A DNA stretch of 64,000 nt from Bordetella sp. LUAb4 (GCF_021325795.1 NZ_JAHPZX010000009.1:124001-188000); one strand, 5' to 3'. Shown: positions 23,020 to 32,299, numbered from the stretch's first letter. Notes: generated by a model from the sequence alone, not told the origin. Program-made: numbers and translations.

Positions 23020-25038
23020 ATGTACGTCGCAAACACCGCCCCGTCCGCGGCCACGAGCCAGGTCGCAATCCCGTTCGACCAAGTGACAGCAACCCCGGCA
23101 ACCCAGGCCTCTGGGGTCGATCACTTGATGCTGGTGGACGCGTATTGCGGCACACCAACCCACCGTGATTTCAGGCGTCTTTGCCAGCGGCTATTGGGCG
23201 CATTGGTCTGCATTCATGCAGGCGACACGGCGAGTCAGACCGCGAACCCCGAAGCCGCGCTGAACGATTATTTGATGCGCCTACCCCTCGGGCGAGACCG
23301 CGCTGAGAATGCGGACGCCGCCCACTCGCGCGCGTCCATTTTCCGCCCGGAACCTGTGTACCGCAGCAAGACCTGCCTGGACCATCCGCTCGGCAAGAGG
23401 CTCAGCCCGCCTGTCGACGAAGCCAGTACTTCAAGCCTGGCTCCGCCATTGACCAAGCTTCGGCCCGACGAGCGGCTCTACCCTTCGGACTTGATTCCGG
23501 CATTGGCCAAGCTCTACGAGAACCGCGACAGCGATACCTCCAGGCACGAGACCGTGCGTATGGCTCACGCGCTGCTCGCAAAGCTCGGCGTCATCAGCGA
23601 GGCAGATAAGTTGGAGGAAGCGGAAGACTTCCTTCGCCGTGCCAGGGATGCGGCGACCCTCCCTGAACACCTCGGCTTGGCCAGAACCGCGGATCAGTAT
23701 GCACTGAGCGCCGCACGTCTAAGCGCGTGGCAAGTGAATGATCGCGACGACCAGACGGGATACATGCTCGAGTTGGCCGATGAGGCGACGAATCGGCGGG
23801 ACATGGATTGGCTGACCCACTGGCCCAAATTCCAGCAACTCGGCTTGCAAACGCTGCCCGACCTGCCGATCCTGGTCATGCACTCTCTGAACAACTACCG
23901 AACGAACGTCGTAGGCGCGGCGGACTACAACATCCAGGATGCCATCGAGAGAACAAGCTACCGCCCCGGCAATCCCCAGGGCGTCTTCGATCCCAAAATC
24001 GCACCTCTCCTTACCAAGATGGCCAAGGACGCGTTAGGTATCGACTTTGCAAGCCAGCCCGGGGAGTGGACCGCCGAAAGAACGGAGGAAATGACCACAG
24101 CGCTGCGGGTACGGCTGGATGAACTGAACGATTTCCTCGGGTACCCGCCCGGGCGCATGCGCTATCACCCTATAGCTGCGGTTTCTGGAAGGTCCCCCAT
24201 GGAAGAGGTCGTGAGCCGCTGGTATCACTCCAACATCGATGCCCACGCCCTCCCATGGAATGCGCATTGCAGCGAACAGGGCGCCGAGGCGTTCCGCGAG
24301 TTACTGACCGCCTTATATGAGAAAGTCGCCACCAAGCAATCCGGCGGCCTCATCCTGCATGGTGTGGCAAGACTGTGGACGGCTTACGTTCCCAGCGACT
24401 TGAAGGCCGTCGTCCCTCCCATGCTGTCCAAGCTTCTGCGAGAGCATGATTTGCGCAAGGCGGTATTCGGCATTGTCGATAAAAGCGGCGAGGACGTGTG
24501 GAACAAGCCCATGGCCGTCTACAACAGGATCTACGATGCCAACATAGCCTATGACGCCAACGCAGGGATGTATGACAAGCAACTGGACACGCTGGTGGAG
24601 CTCGGCTACGAATGCTTCTGCATGAAAAAGGCGATGGAAACCGGCCCAGGAAAGTCGCAGTTCAAAGTCCGCTATGACAAACAGGGCAAGGCCCCCGTTA
24701 GCGTCCAAAACAACGAAACGGGTACACCTGTCGTGCACATGCCCAAGTTCGCGGCCAGAGTCTTTTATGACCATCGCGGGGAAGCGGAGAGAATGGAGTA
24801 CATGGCATTTTTTGAACATGTAGCGAAGACTGAATTCCTGCCCTACCTGCTGGCTTGGCCACCGCTGGCGATCACCTTGGCCCGGTTGGGCGGCAGCGCC
24901 ACACCTTCCACGCGCGTCAGCAAGGAAGATGGCGATGCGCAGGCAGGCGTCGACGCGAACATGCTTACGCGCGACCGCCTTGAAACTGTCCTGCGCGAGA
25001 ACGGCCATGGAAATCTACTGAGCAACTGGCTCCACTAG
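23020..25038 (+). CDS. Large protein of unknown function (672 aa), possible secreted effector
   Basis: I do not recognise a family. The start at 23020 is supported by GGAGG seven bases upstream. The first 30 residues (MYVANTAPSAATSQVAIPF, then DQVTATPATQ) are rich in Ser, Thr, Ala and Pro with no acidic residue before position 20. That composition is typical of type III secretion signals, though not diagnostic. There is no signal peptide or membrane helix. The rest is charged and apparently globular, with many Trp, Tyr and Met, e.g. DWLTHWPKFQQLG and MEEVVSRWYHSNIDAH. Base composition appears lower in GC than the flanking genes, consistent with transfer. It stands alone: an SMR exporter lies upstream, and the stop overlaps the convergent symporter stop by four bases. 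A cytoplasmic enzyme of unknown type is equally possible. Confidence 0.8.
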   Translation: MYVANTAPSAATSQVAIPFDQVTATPATQASGVDHLMLVDAYCGTPTHRDFRRLCQRLLGALVCIHAGDTASQTANPEAALNDYLMRLPLGRDRAENADAAHSRASIFRPEPVYRSKTCLDHPLGKRLSPPVDEASTSSLAPPLTKLRPDERLYPSDLIPALAKLYENRDSDTSRHETVRMAHALLAKLGVISEADKLEEAEDFLRRARDAATLPEHLGLARTADQYALSAARLSAWQVNDRDDQTGYMLELADEATNRRDMDWLTHWPKFQQLGLQTLPDLPILVMHSLNNYRTNVVGAADYNIQDAIERTSYRPGNPQGVFDPKIAPLLTKMAKDALGIDFASQPGEWTAERTEEMTTALRVRLDELNDFLGYPPGRMRYHPIAAVSGRSPMEEVVSRWYHSNIDAHALPWNAHCSEQGAEAFRELLTALYEKVATKQSGGLILHGVARLWTAYVPSDLKAVVPPMLSKLLREHDLRKAVFGIVDKSGEDVWNKPMAVYNRIYDANIAYDANAGMYDKQLDTLVELGYECFCMKKAMETGPGKSQFKVRYDKQGKAPVSVQNNETGTPVVHMPKFAARVFYDHRGEAERMEYMAFFEHVAKTEFLPYLLAWPPLAITLARLGGSATPSTRVSKEDGDAQAGVDANMLTRDRLETVLRENGHGNLLSNWLH

Positions 25039-27119
25039 CCTTCAATCCGGCTGGCGTCCGACGATGGATTGCGCACATAGTCCACCAAAGCGCGCGTCGC
25101 GGCGTCCGGTGCCGGCGTCAGCAATGAAAACACCACGATGGTGAGGAAAGCCGCCGGCGCGCCGAACACGCCGGCGGCGATGGGCTGTATGCCCCACCAT
25201 AACGTCACCGGCTGCGTGCGGTCGATGTTGAACACCAGTTCCCGCAACCACGGGTGGGTGTGGGCCATATAGGTGAAGGTCACGGCCAGCCCGGCCGCCA
25301 TGCCCAGCGTGGCGCCCCATTTGTTGGCGCGCTTCCAGAAGATGCCCATCACCAGCACGGGGAAGAAGGACGACGCCGCGAAAGAGAACGCCGCCGACAC
25401 CATGAACAGGATGTCGGCCGGCTTGCGCGCCGCCACCCAGGCCGCCGCGAAAGCCACGGCCAGCAGCAGCACCTTGGACACCAGCACGCGGCGATTGGCC
25501 GGCATGCGCGGCGACACCACCCGATACCACATGTCATGCGACAGGGAATTGGACAGCGTCAGCAACAGGCCGTCGGCCGTGGACAAGGCGGCAGCCAGGC
25601 CGCCCGCCGCCACCAGACCGGATACGACATAAGGCAGCCCGCCCATCTCCGGCGCCGCCAGCACCATCATGTCGGCGCCCATACTGATTTCATCCAGCTG
25701 CACCAGGCCATCGCCGTTGACGTCGGTGACATCCAGCAGCCCCGGACTGACCGCGCTCCAGGCATGCACCCAGTCCGGCAGTCCGGTATAGGGCGAGCCC
25801 ACCAGCGTGGTGTAGATCACCTGCTTGATCAACACCGCCAGCGCGGGCGCCATCAGGTACAGCAGCAGGATGAACAACAGCGACCACGCCACGGAGCGGC
25901 GCGCCGCGCCCACCGACGGCGTGGTGTACGAACGCATCAGGACATGCGGCAGCCCGGCCGTACCCATCATCAGGCACAACACCAACGCCACGAAGTTGTT
26001 GCGCAGGTCCTTGCGCTCTTCGGGCGTGGCGCCCGGATAAGGCTGTGCCGCCGGCACGGGCGGCTGGGCGCGCGCCAGATAATCGTTGCGGGCCTGGAAC
26101 CAGGCCAGGCGCGCCTGCTCGGGATCGGCGGGATAAGCCGCCAGTTCGCGCTCGACCGAGCGAATCTCCACCGACGGCGCGTCGGCCGCCATCAAGGCCG
26201 CCAGCCGGTCGCGCAAGACGACTTTCTCGGTCACCCAGGACTGCGGCAGATTGCGCAGCCGCGTATCCATCTGGTCGGCGCGGGCCTGCCACAGACGGCG
26301 CACCGCCACTTCCTTGGGATCGTCGCGCAGGCGTTCTTCGGTCTGGATCACCTGCTGCATGACCGGGCCGGCCGACAATGGCGGCACCGGGCCGCCCGCC
26401 ACCTTGAGCGAAAGCCAGATCACCGGCACCAGGTAGCCGATGATGAGAATGATGAACTGCCCCACCTGCGTCCAGGTGACGGCGCGCATGCCACCCAGGA
26501 ACGAGCACACCAGCATGCCGCCCAGCGCCACGAAAATGCCCAGTTCGAAGGAGATCCCGGTCATGCGCGTGGTGATGATGCCGACGCCGTAGATCTGCGC
26601 CACCAGATAGGTGAAGGAACACAGAAAGGCGCAAGCCACCCCGGCCAGCCGCGGCAGGTTGCCGCCATAGCGCGCACCGAGAAAATCCGGCAGCGTGTAT
26701 TGGCCAAACTTGCGCAGATACGGCGCCAGCAGCAATCCCACCAGCACATACCCGCCGGTCCATCCCATCACATAGGCCAGGCCGCCATAGCCGCTCAAGT
26801 ACAGGGTGCCCGCCACGCCAATGAAGGACGCCACCGACATCCAGTCGGCCGCCGTCGCCATGCCGTTGTAGAAGGCGGGTACGCGCCGGCCGGCCACGTA
26901 ATACTCGACCGAGTCGGATGTACGGCAGATGATGCCTATGAGCGCATACAGGCAGACGGTGACCAGCAGGAAGACATAGCCTATCCAGGTGCGCGCCATG
27001 CCCAGCACTTCGCACAAGGTCAGCACCAGGATCAGCAGCGAGAAGCCGGCGGCGTACAGCACGTAGATACGGCGCAGTTGCACATCCAGTTCACGCTGGG
27101 TCGCGCCGCCGAACAGCAT
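25035..27119 (-). CDS. Sodium/solute symporter, large subunit of the two-subunit type
   Basis: A 694-residue SSS-family transporter related to the acetate permease ActP. The N-terminal part (YVAGRRVPAFYNGMATAADWMSVASFIG) and MMGTAGLPHVLMRSYTTPSV are strongly SSS/ActP-like. Two insertions stand out. Residues about 265-370 form a charged, probably helical region between membrane segments. Residues 466-477 (DVNGDGLVQLDE) are a perfect EF-hand calcium loop. The partner gene encoding a DUF4212 small subunit overlaps its start (TAATG), as in other members of this two-part family. The substrate is probably a short organic acid, but this cannot be read from the sequence. Confidence 0.9.
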   Translation of the reverse strand: MLFGGATQRELDVQLRRIYVLYAAGFSLLILVLTLCEVLGMARTWIGYVFLLVTVCLYALIGIICRTSDSVEYYVAGRRVPAFYNGMATAADWMSVASFIGVAGTLYLSGYGGLAYVMGWTGGYVLVGLLLAPYLRKFGQYTLPDFLGARYGGNLPRLAGVACAFLCSFTYLVAQIYGVGIITTRMTGISFELGIFVALGGMLVCSFLGGMRAVTWTQVGQFIILIIGYLVPVIWLSLKVAGGPVPPLSAGPVMQQVIQTEERLRDDPKEVAVRRLWQARADQMDTRLRNLPQSWVTEKVVLRDRLAALMAADAPSVEIRSVERELAAYPADPEQARLAWFQARNDYLARAQPPVPAAQPYPGATPEERKDLRNNFVALVLCLMMGTAGLPHVLMRSYTTPSVGAARRSVAWSLLFILLLYLMAPALAVLIKQVIYTTLVGSPYTGLPDWVHAWSAVSPGLLDVTDVNGDGLVQLDEISMGADMMVLAAPEMGGLPYVVSGLVAAGGLAAALSTADGLLLTLSNSLSHDMWYRVVSPRMPANRRVLVSKVLLLAVAFAAAWVAARKPADILFMVSAAFSFAASSFFPVLVMGIFWKRANKWGATLGMAAGLAVTFTYMAHTHPWLRELVFNIDRTQPVTLWWGIQPIAAGVFGAPAAFLTIVVFSLLTPAPDAATRALVDYVRNPSSDASRIEG

Positions 27120-27406
27120 TACTCGTCCCCGGCGTCGTCACCCCGGTTCATCACGCGGGCATAGACGACAACGATGAGAAGATAAGCCAAGGGAGCGCCA
27201 TAGGCGGCCATCCAGTAAGACAGCGGCCAGCCGAGGACGGTATAAGGTACGTCGCGAGCGAACCAAGCGGGGAGAAACGTAAGCGCCGCCCACACGGACA
27301 GCAGTAGCAGGATCCAGCGACGATTGCGGCGCCATGCGGGCGCATTGCTCAGATCGGCATGGGTGGAAGATGGTCCGCGGCGAGCGTCGTCCGGCATCTC
27401 CAGCAT
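27119..27406 (-). CDS. DUF4212 small subunit of sodium/solute symporter
   Basis: A 95-residue membrane protein with two hydrophobic helices (WILLLLSVWAALTFLPAWF and WMAAYGAPLAYLLIVVVYA) separated by a short loop. This is the layout of the DUF4212 / sodium-symport small-subunit family, always found before a large SSS gene. Its stop overlaps the large-subunit start by one base. The ATG at 27406 (MLEMPDD) has an AGGGG about nine bases upstream. A longer in-frame start at 27454 would place the start inside a perfect inverted repeat and is less likely. Confidence 0.85.
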   Translation of the reverse strand: MLEMPDDARRGPSSTHADLSNAPAWRRNRRWILLLLSVWAALTFLPAWFARDVPYTVLGWPLSYWMAAYGAPLAYLLIVVVYARVMNRGDDAGDE

Positions 27407-27441
27407 CTTTTTCTGCCCCTGAATTCTGCCGCTGAATGCGA

Positions 27442-27473
27442 CAACGGCTGGCACTGCCTGGTGCCAGCCGTTG
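27442..27473. promoter_or_regulatory. 13-bp perfect inverted repeat in the symporter leader
   Basis: CAACGGCTGGCAC (27442-27454), loop TGCCTG, GTGCCAGCCGTTG (27461-27473). On the plus strand it is followed by CGCGTTTTGCTTTTATT, so it resembles a rho-independent terminator reading rightward, yet no rightward gene ends nearby. On the minus strand it would form a strong stem in the leader about 36 bases before the DUF4212 ATG. Confidence 0.6.
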
Positions 27474-27789
27474 CGCGTTTTGCTTTTATTAAGGTACAGC
27501 TTTTTTTATATATACCGGTGCCGCCCGGTTTTGCCCTGCAGGGGCATTTGTCTCCTCACCTGCATGGGACGAATAATGCACCAACTACGGGAATGTGACA
27601 CTAGGGGTATGCCCTAGGAAGGGGCATTCATTTAGCTAAATTACGCACCATCTTGGTGCTTTTGGCAGAAAACGCCATATATGCCGCCTTCAGGCAGCTG
27701 AAATGCCGCCATTTGTATTCAAAGTGGTGCAAAAAGACGCCGCGCCGGGATTCATCCAAATGAACGGGGATGCCCGCATCCGTGCCGCG

Positions 27790-27814
27790 TTTATATCTTC
27801 TTTACACCCCCGCC
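27790..27814 (+). promoter_or_regulatory. KdpE-type binding site upstream of the kdp operon
   Basis: The 25-base element starts with TTTATATCTTC and continues TTTACACCCCCGCC. It closely matches the E. coli KdpE site as I recall it (TTTATAC, T-tract, TTTACACCCCGCC). It lies about 130 bp before the first kdp-cluster ORF. A TAATCT at 27849 could be the -10, putting the box at the usual activator distance. It supports autoregulation of kdp by the KdpDE pair encoded downstream. Confidence 0.75.
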
Positions 27815-27865
27815 GCCAAGCTTTACCCCGTTTTTATCGCCGCTTCCCTAATCTGCCTACCGTCG

Positions 27866-27905
27866 CGCCGGCCCTTCCACGCCGGCGTTGACGGGCGCTA
27901 CGCCC
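27866..27905 (+). promoter_or_regulatory. Two hairpins in the kdp leader
   Basis: CGCCGGC (27866-27872), loop CCTTCCAC, GCCGGCG (27881-27887) is followed by GGGCG-CTA-CGCCC at 27893-27905, directly before the GGGAGAAA ribosome binding site of the micro-ORF. The second hairpin is a close cousin of the GGGGC-GTA-GCCCC elements elsewhere in the window. Their position between the probable start of transcription and the first ORF could allow control of translation or message stability. Confidence 0.5.
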
Positions 27906-27920
27906 TTAGGGAGAAACGAT

Positions 27921-28019
27921 ATGGACGTTGTCTATCTGGCCACGCTGGCCATCTGCGCCGCCTTGATGTGGGCGCTATGCGAATTTTGTGACCTGCTGCA
28001 GCGAGGAGACCACTCATGA
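27921..28019 (+). CDS. 32-residue membrane micro-ORF upstream of kdpF
   Basis: ATG at 27921 after GGGAGAAACGAT; the product starts [20 protein letters not shown] and ends [12 protein letters not shown]. It has one hydrophobic segment of about 18 residues and a charged tail. The stop overlaps the kdpF start (ATGA), so it is in the kdp operon and probably translationally coupled. I recall similar short ORFs ahead of kdpF in some betaproteobacteria, but no function is known to me. It could be a KdpF-like helper peptide or a leader peptide. Confidence 0.65.
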   Translation: MDVVYLATLAICAALMWALCEFCDLLQRGDHS

Positions 28020-28105
28020 GTTGGCTCTACCTGATCAGCGGCACCCTGGCCTTGCTGCTTTTCATCTATTTGCTGGTCGCTCTCTTCAAGCCGGAGAAAT
28101 TCTGA
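28016..28105 (+). CDS. kdpF: K+-transporting ATPase subunit KdpF
   Basis: A 29-residue single-helix peptide ([20 protein letters not shown], then VALFKPEKF), the normal size and pattern for KdpF, which stabilises the KdpABC complex in the inner membrane. The ending with Lys-Pro-Glu-Lys-Phe is typical of the family. It overlaps the micro-ORF before it by four bases and kdpA after it by one base (TGATG). Confidence 0.92.
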   Translation: MSWLYLISGTLALLLFIYLLVALFKPEKF

Positions 28106-29916
28106 TGGACAGCCGTTTTGTTGGCTTGCTGGGGTGCTTTCTGGTTGTACTCCTGCTGCTCGCGCCCTTCGTCGGGCGCTATATCCGTATCGCCATGGAA
28201 GACGGGCAATCGCGCCTGACCGCCTGGGGCCGGCCGCTGGAGCGGCTGATCTATCGCATCGGCGGCATCCGCCCCGAAGCGGAAATGGGTTGGAAGCGCT
28301 ACGCCGCCGCCGTCCTGCTGTTCAGCGTGCTCGGCGCGCTGGCCACCTATGTTCTGCAACGCGCCCAAGGCCTGCTGCCGCTGAATCCGGCCGGCTTCGG
28401 CCCAGTGACACCCGATTCCGCGCTGAACACCGCCATAAGTTTCGTCACCAACACCAACTGGCAAGGCTATGGCGGCGAATCGACGATGAGCTACCTGACA
28501 CAGATGCTGGTGTTGACGGTACAAAACTTCGTTTCGGCCGCCACCGGCATCGGCGTGGTGCTGGCCCTGATCCGCGGCTTCGCGCGCCATAACGCCCGCA
28601 CGGTCGGCAATTTCTGGGTCGACGTAACGCGCAGCACGCTATACGTGCTGTTGCCCCTGGCCTTCATCGTGGCGCTGTTCTTCGTCGGCCAAGGCGTGAT
28701 CCAGAACTTCGACGAGTACAAACAGGTGCCGCTCGTCGAGTCCGTGCAATACACGCAACCCAAGCTGGACGCGGCTGGCCAGCCCCTGCTGGACCAGGCC
28801 GGTCAGCCGATCACGGAAAACGTCACCGCCACGACACAAACCCTGGCCATGGGCCCGGTGGCCTCGCAGGAAGCCATCAAGCTGCTGGGTGTCAACGGCG
28901 GCGGCTTCTTCAACGCCAATTCCGCGCACCCCTATGAGAACCCGACGGCCTTGTCCAACTTCGTGCAGATGCTGGCCATCCTGATCCTGCCCGCCGCCCT
29001 GTGCTTCACCTTTGGTGAAATGGTCGGCGACCGGCGCCAGGGCCTGGCCGTGCTGGCATCGATGGCGGTGCTGTTCATCGTCTTCGCGCTGGTTGCCGGG
29101 CATTACGAAACGGGCAGCCCGCTGTCGACGGCCAACCCCATGCTGGCGCAGCAAGGGGTCGACGGCAGCACCACGGCGTTCAGTCCGGGCGGCAATATGG
29201 AAGGCAAGGAGACCCGCTTCGGCCTGAATGCCACGACGCTGTTCGCCACGGTGACGACGGCGGCATCCTGCGGCGCGGTCAATGCCATGCATGACTCGCT
29301 ATCGGCCATGGGCGGCTTCGTGCCCTTGCTGCTGATGCAGTTGAGCGAGGTGGTGTTCGGCGGCGTCGGCACGGGTCTGTACAGCATGCTGGGCTTCGCC
29401 ATCCTGGCGGTGTTCATCGCCGGCTTGATGATAGGCCGTACGCCGGAATACCTGGGCAAGAAGATCGAGGCCCACGAAATGAAGATGACTTCCATCGTCA
29501 TCCTGGCCACGCCCCTGCTGGTGCTGGTTGGCAGCGCGGTGGCCGTCAGCGTGGCGGCGGGCCAGATAGGCGTGGCCAATCCGGGCCCGCACGGTTTCTC
29601 GGAAATCCTGTACGCCGTGACCTCGGCCGCCAACAACAACGGCAGCGCCTTCGCCGGCCTGTCCGCCAACACGCCCTTCTACAACGTGCTGCTGGGCCTG
29701 GCGATGTGGTTCGGGCGCTTCGCCGTCATCGTGCCCATCCTGGCCATGGCTGGTTCGCTGGCCGCCAAGCGGCGCGTTCCGGCCGGCGCCGGCACCATGC
29801 CCACCCACGGCCCGCTGTTCGTCGTGCTGTTGATCGGCGCGGTGCTGCTGGTCGGCGCCCTGACCTACGTGCCGGCGCTGGCGCTGGGACCGGTCGCGGA
29901 ACACTTGCAACGCTAG
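28105..29916 (+). CDS. kdpA: K+-transporting ATPase subunit KdpA
   Basis: The 603-residue channel-like subunit that binds and translocates K+. The pseudo-selectivity-filter loops are visible: [54 protein letters not shown] and [19 protein letters not shown]. About ten membrane helices and a length near that of E. coli KdpA (557) plus a small extra loop near residues 215-245 ([20 protein letters not shown]) are seen. The ATG at 28105 overlaps the kdpF stop. It works with KdpB, KdpC and KdpF as a high-affinity P-type K+ pump induced under K+ limitation. Confidence 0.97.
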   Translation: MDSRFVGLLGCFLVVLLLLAPFVGRYIRIAMEDGQSRLTAWGRPLERLIYRIGGIRPEAEMGWKRYAAAVLLFSVLGALATYVLQRAQGLLPLNPAGFGPVTPDSALNTAISFVTNTNWQGYGGESTMSYLTQMLVLTVQNFVSAATGIGVVLALIRGFARHNARTVGNFWVDVTRSTLYVLLPLAFIVALFFVGQGVIQNFDEYKQVPLVESVQYTQPKLDAAGQPLLDQAGQPITENVTATTQTLAMGPVASQEAIKLLGVNGGGFFNANSAHPYENPTALSNFVQMLAILILPAALCFTFGEMVGDRRQGLAVLASMAVLFIVFALVAGHYETGSPLSTANPMLAQQGVDGSTTAFSPGGNMEGKETRFGLNATTLFATVTTAASCGAVNAMHDSLSAMGGFVPLLLMQLSEVVFGGVGTGLYSMLGFAILAVFIAGLMIGRTPEYLGKKIEAHEMKMTSIVILATPLLVLVGSAVAVSVAAGQIGVANPGPHGFSEILYAVTSAANNNGSAFAGLSANTPFYNVLLGLAMWFGRFAVIVPILAMAGSLAAKRRVPAGAGTMPTHGPLFVVLLIGAVLLVGALTYVPALALGPVAEHLQR

Positions 29917-29950
29917 GGCTTTCGCCCCTTATTCAAAGGCTGAGACCATC

Positions 29951-32200
29951 ATGGCCCTTACTACCAACGACATCGCCGCCGGCGTGACACCGGCCCAGGA
30001 CGACCTGGTGCCGGCGCCGCGGCGCTTCAACTTCTTTTCCATGACCCTGATCTTCCCCGCGGTCGTGGAAAGCCTGCGCAAGCTGGCGCCGTCGGCGCAG
30101 ATCAAGAACCCTGTCATGTTCGTGGTCTACGTCGGCAGCATCCTGACGACCCTGCTGTGGGTCATGGCCCTGCGCGGGCAAGCCGAGGCCCCGGCGGGCT
30201 TCATCCTGGGCGTGGCCTTGTGGCTATGGTTCACCGTGCTGTTCGCCAACTTCGCCGAGGCCCTGGCCGAAGGCCGCGGCAAGCAGCAGGCCGCCGCGCT
30301 GCGCGGGCTGCGCACCACATTGACGGCCAATCTGCTGCGCGACTTCAAGCCGGCCGACATCGTCCATGCCCACCCGGACGACTGGCGCCGCCGCGTCATC
30401 GCGCGCGCTTCCGGCGATTTGCGCAAGGACGATATCGTGCTGGTCGAAGCGGGCGACACCATCCCTGGCGATGGCCTGGTGCTGGCCGGTGTCGCTTCGG
30501 TGGACGAAAGCGCTATCACTGGTGAGTCGGCGCCGGTGATCCGCGAAGCCGGTGGCGACTTCTCCTCCGTGACCGGCGGTACCCGCGTGTTATCCGATTG
30601 GCTGTTCGTGCGTATCGCCGCGGATCCCGGCGAAAGTTTTCTCGACCGCATGATCTCCATGGTCGAAGGCGCCAAGCGCCAGAAGACGCCCAATGAGCTG
30701 GCATTGACCATTCTGCTGGTGGGCCTGACGGTGGTCTTCCTGCTGGTCACCGTCACCCTGCTGCCCTTTGCGCAATATGCGGTGATGGTCGGCAAGGCCG
30801 GCGTGGTGGTCAGCGTGACGGCACTGGTGGCCCTGCTGGTGTGCCTGATTCCGACCACCATAGGCGGCTTGTTGTCCGCCATCGGCGTGGCCGGCATGAG
30901 CCGCATGATGCAAGCCAATGTGATGGCGATGTCGGGCCGCGCGGTGGAAGCCGCCGGCGACGTCGACGTGCTGTTGCTGGACAAGACCGGCACCATCACG
31001 TTTGGCAATCGCCAGGCGTCGGCTTTCATGCCGGCGCCGGGTGTGTCGCAACGCGAACTGGCTGAAGCCGCGCGCCTGGCTTCGCTGGCCGACGAAACGC
31101 CGGAAGGCCGCAGCATCGTGGTGCTGGCCGAGAAGACGCTGGGGATGGCAGCGGCCGCACAGGCGCGCGTGGGTCGCGGGGCCGATGTGGATCGTGCGGT
31201 TCCCGGTGTCGGGAAGGCTGGCGTAGCCGCCGCAAGCGGCGTCGAGGCCACGCCTGGATCGGCTCTCGAGGTCATTCCCTTCACTGCGCAGACCCGCATG
31301 AGCGGTGTCGACGTCGATGGCCGCCAATTGCGCAAGGGCGCGGTCGATGCGGTGCGCCGCTGGCTGGCCGAGCACGGCGTCGCCATGGACGCGGCGGTGA
31401 CGCGCGCCGCCGATGATGTGGCGCGGCGTGGCAGCACGCCGCTGGCGGTGGCTGATGGTGACCGCGTGCTGGGCGTGGTGGAACTGAAAGACATCGTCAA
31501 GCCGGCCATCAAGGACCGCTTCGGCGAGTTGCGCCGCATGGGCATCAAGACCGTGATGATCACGGGCGACAACAAGCTGACAGCGGCGGCCATCGCCGCC
31601 GAAGCGGGTGTCGATGACTATCTGGCCGAGGCCACGCCGGAAGCCAAGCTGAAGCTGATCCGCACCTATCAGGCCGAAGGACGCCTGGTGGCGATGACTG
31701 GCGACGGCACCAACGACGCGCCGGCGTTGGCCCAGGCCGACGTGGCGGTGGCGATGAATTCGGGCACGCAGGCGGCCAAGGAAGCCGGCAATATGGTGGA
31801 TCTGGATTCCAATCCCACCAAGCTGATCGAGATCGTCGAGATCGGCAAGCAGATGCTGATGACGCGTGGGGCGCTGACCACCTTCAGCGTGGCCAACGAT
31901 GTGGCCAAGTACTTCGCCATCATTCCGGCGGCTTTCGCCAGCGTGTATCCGCAACTGGGCGTGCTGAATGTGATGGGCCTGGCCACGCCGGCCTCGGCCA
32001 TCATGTCGGCGGTGATCTTCAACGCCTTGATCATCGTGGTGTTGATTCCGTTGGCGTTGAAAGGCGTGCGTTATCGCCCCTTGGGCGCGGCCACCCTGCT
32101 GCGGCGCAATCTGCTGGTGTACGGCCTGGGCGGCCTGCTGGTGCCCTTCGCCGGCATCAAGGCCATCGACATGGTTCTGGCGGTGCTGGGCTGGACGTGA
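29951..32200 (+). CDS. kdpB: K+-transporting ATPase subunit KdpB (P-type ATPase)
   Basis: The 749-residue catalytic subunit. The phosphorylated aspartate is Asp344 in [13 protein letters not shown]. The actuator TGES loop is in [13 protein letters not shown], and the hinge block is [20 protein letters not shown]. The membrane helix M4 carries [15 protein letters not shown]. An Ala/Gly/Val-rich stretch in the nucleotide domain (around residues 400-435, [16 protein letters not shown]) makes the protein somewhat longer than the E. coli form (682). It follows kdpA after 34 bp. Confidence 0.98.
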   Translation: MALTTNDIAAGVTPAQDDLVPAPRRFNFFSMTLIFPAVVESLRKLAPSAQIKNPVMFVVYVGSILTTLLWVMALRGQAEAPAGFILGVALWLWFTVLFANFAEALAEGRGKQQAAALRGLRTTLTANLLRDFKPADIVHAHPDDWRRRVIARASGDLRKDDIVLVEAGDTIPGDGLVLAGVASVDESAITGESAPVIREAGGDFSSVTGGTRVLSDWLFVRIAADPGESFLDRMISMVEGAKRQKTPNELALTILLVGLTVVFLLVTVTLLPFAQYAVMVGKAGVVVSVTALVALLVCLIPTTIGGLLSAIGVAGMSRMMQANVMAMSGRAVEAAGDVDVLLLDKTGTITFGNRQASAFMPAPGVSQRELAEAARLASLADETPEGRSIVVLAEKTLGMAAAAQARVGRGADVDRAVPGVGKAGVAAASGVEATPGSALEVIPFTAQTRMSGVDVDGRQLRKGAVDAVRRWLAEHGVAMDAAVTRAADDVARRGSTPLAVADGDRVLGVVELKDIVKPAIKDRFGELRRMGIKTVMITGDNKLTAAAIAAEAGVDDYLAEATPEAKLKLIRTYQAEGRLVAMTGDGTNDAPALAQADVAVAMNSGTQAAKEAGNMVDLDSNPTKLIEIVEIGKQMLMTRGALTTFSVANDVAKYFAIIPAAFASVYPQLGVLNVMGLATPASAIMSAVIFNALIIVVLIPLALKGVRYRPLGAATLLRRNLLVYGLGGLLVPFAGIKAIDMVLAVLGWT

Positions 32201-32226
32201 GATCCCTGGCGCCTCGATGGGGCGGT

Positions 32227-32246
32227 ACAGGCGGCTCCCCGCCTGT
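32227..32246 (+). other. Intercistronic hairpin between kdpB and kdpC
   Basis: ACAGGCGG (32227-32234), CTCC loop, CCGCCTGT (32239-32246) in the 99-bp kdpB-kdpC gap. It is followed by GAATAAAAGAAG rather than a T-run, so it is not a good terminator. It could protect the upstream message or slow polymerase, giving unequal subunit output. Confidence 0.45.
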
Positions 32247-32299
32247 GAATAAAAGAAGCCCTGCAAGCAACTGACGTTACATCGAAAAGGACACTCATC

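Larger units (their letters stand above)
27407..27920. other. Divergent intergenic region between the symporter and kdp operons
   Basis: About 510 bp with no gene beyond the listed signals. It must contain the leftward symporter promoter and the rightward kdp promoter. The stretch around 27481-27520 (TTATTAAGG, then a run of T and TATATATAC) is unusually AT-rich and is a plausible leftward promoter zone. CTAGGG-GTATG-CCCTAG at 27601-27617 is a small perfect inverted repeat. The kdp half is described under separate entries. Confidence 0.5.

Noticed and set aside
25254-27164. 636-codon plus-strand frame opposite the symporter
   Set aside because: Shadow frame; the minus-strand symporter and its small subunit are well supported.
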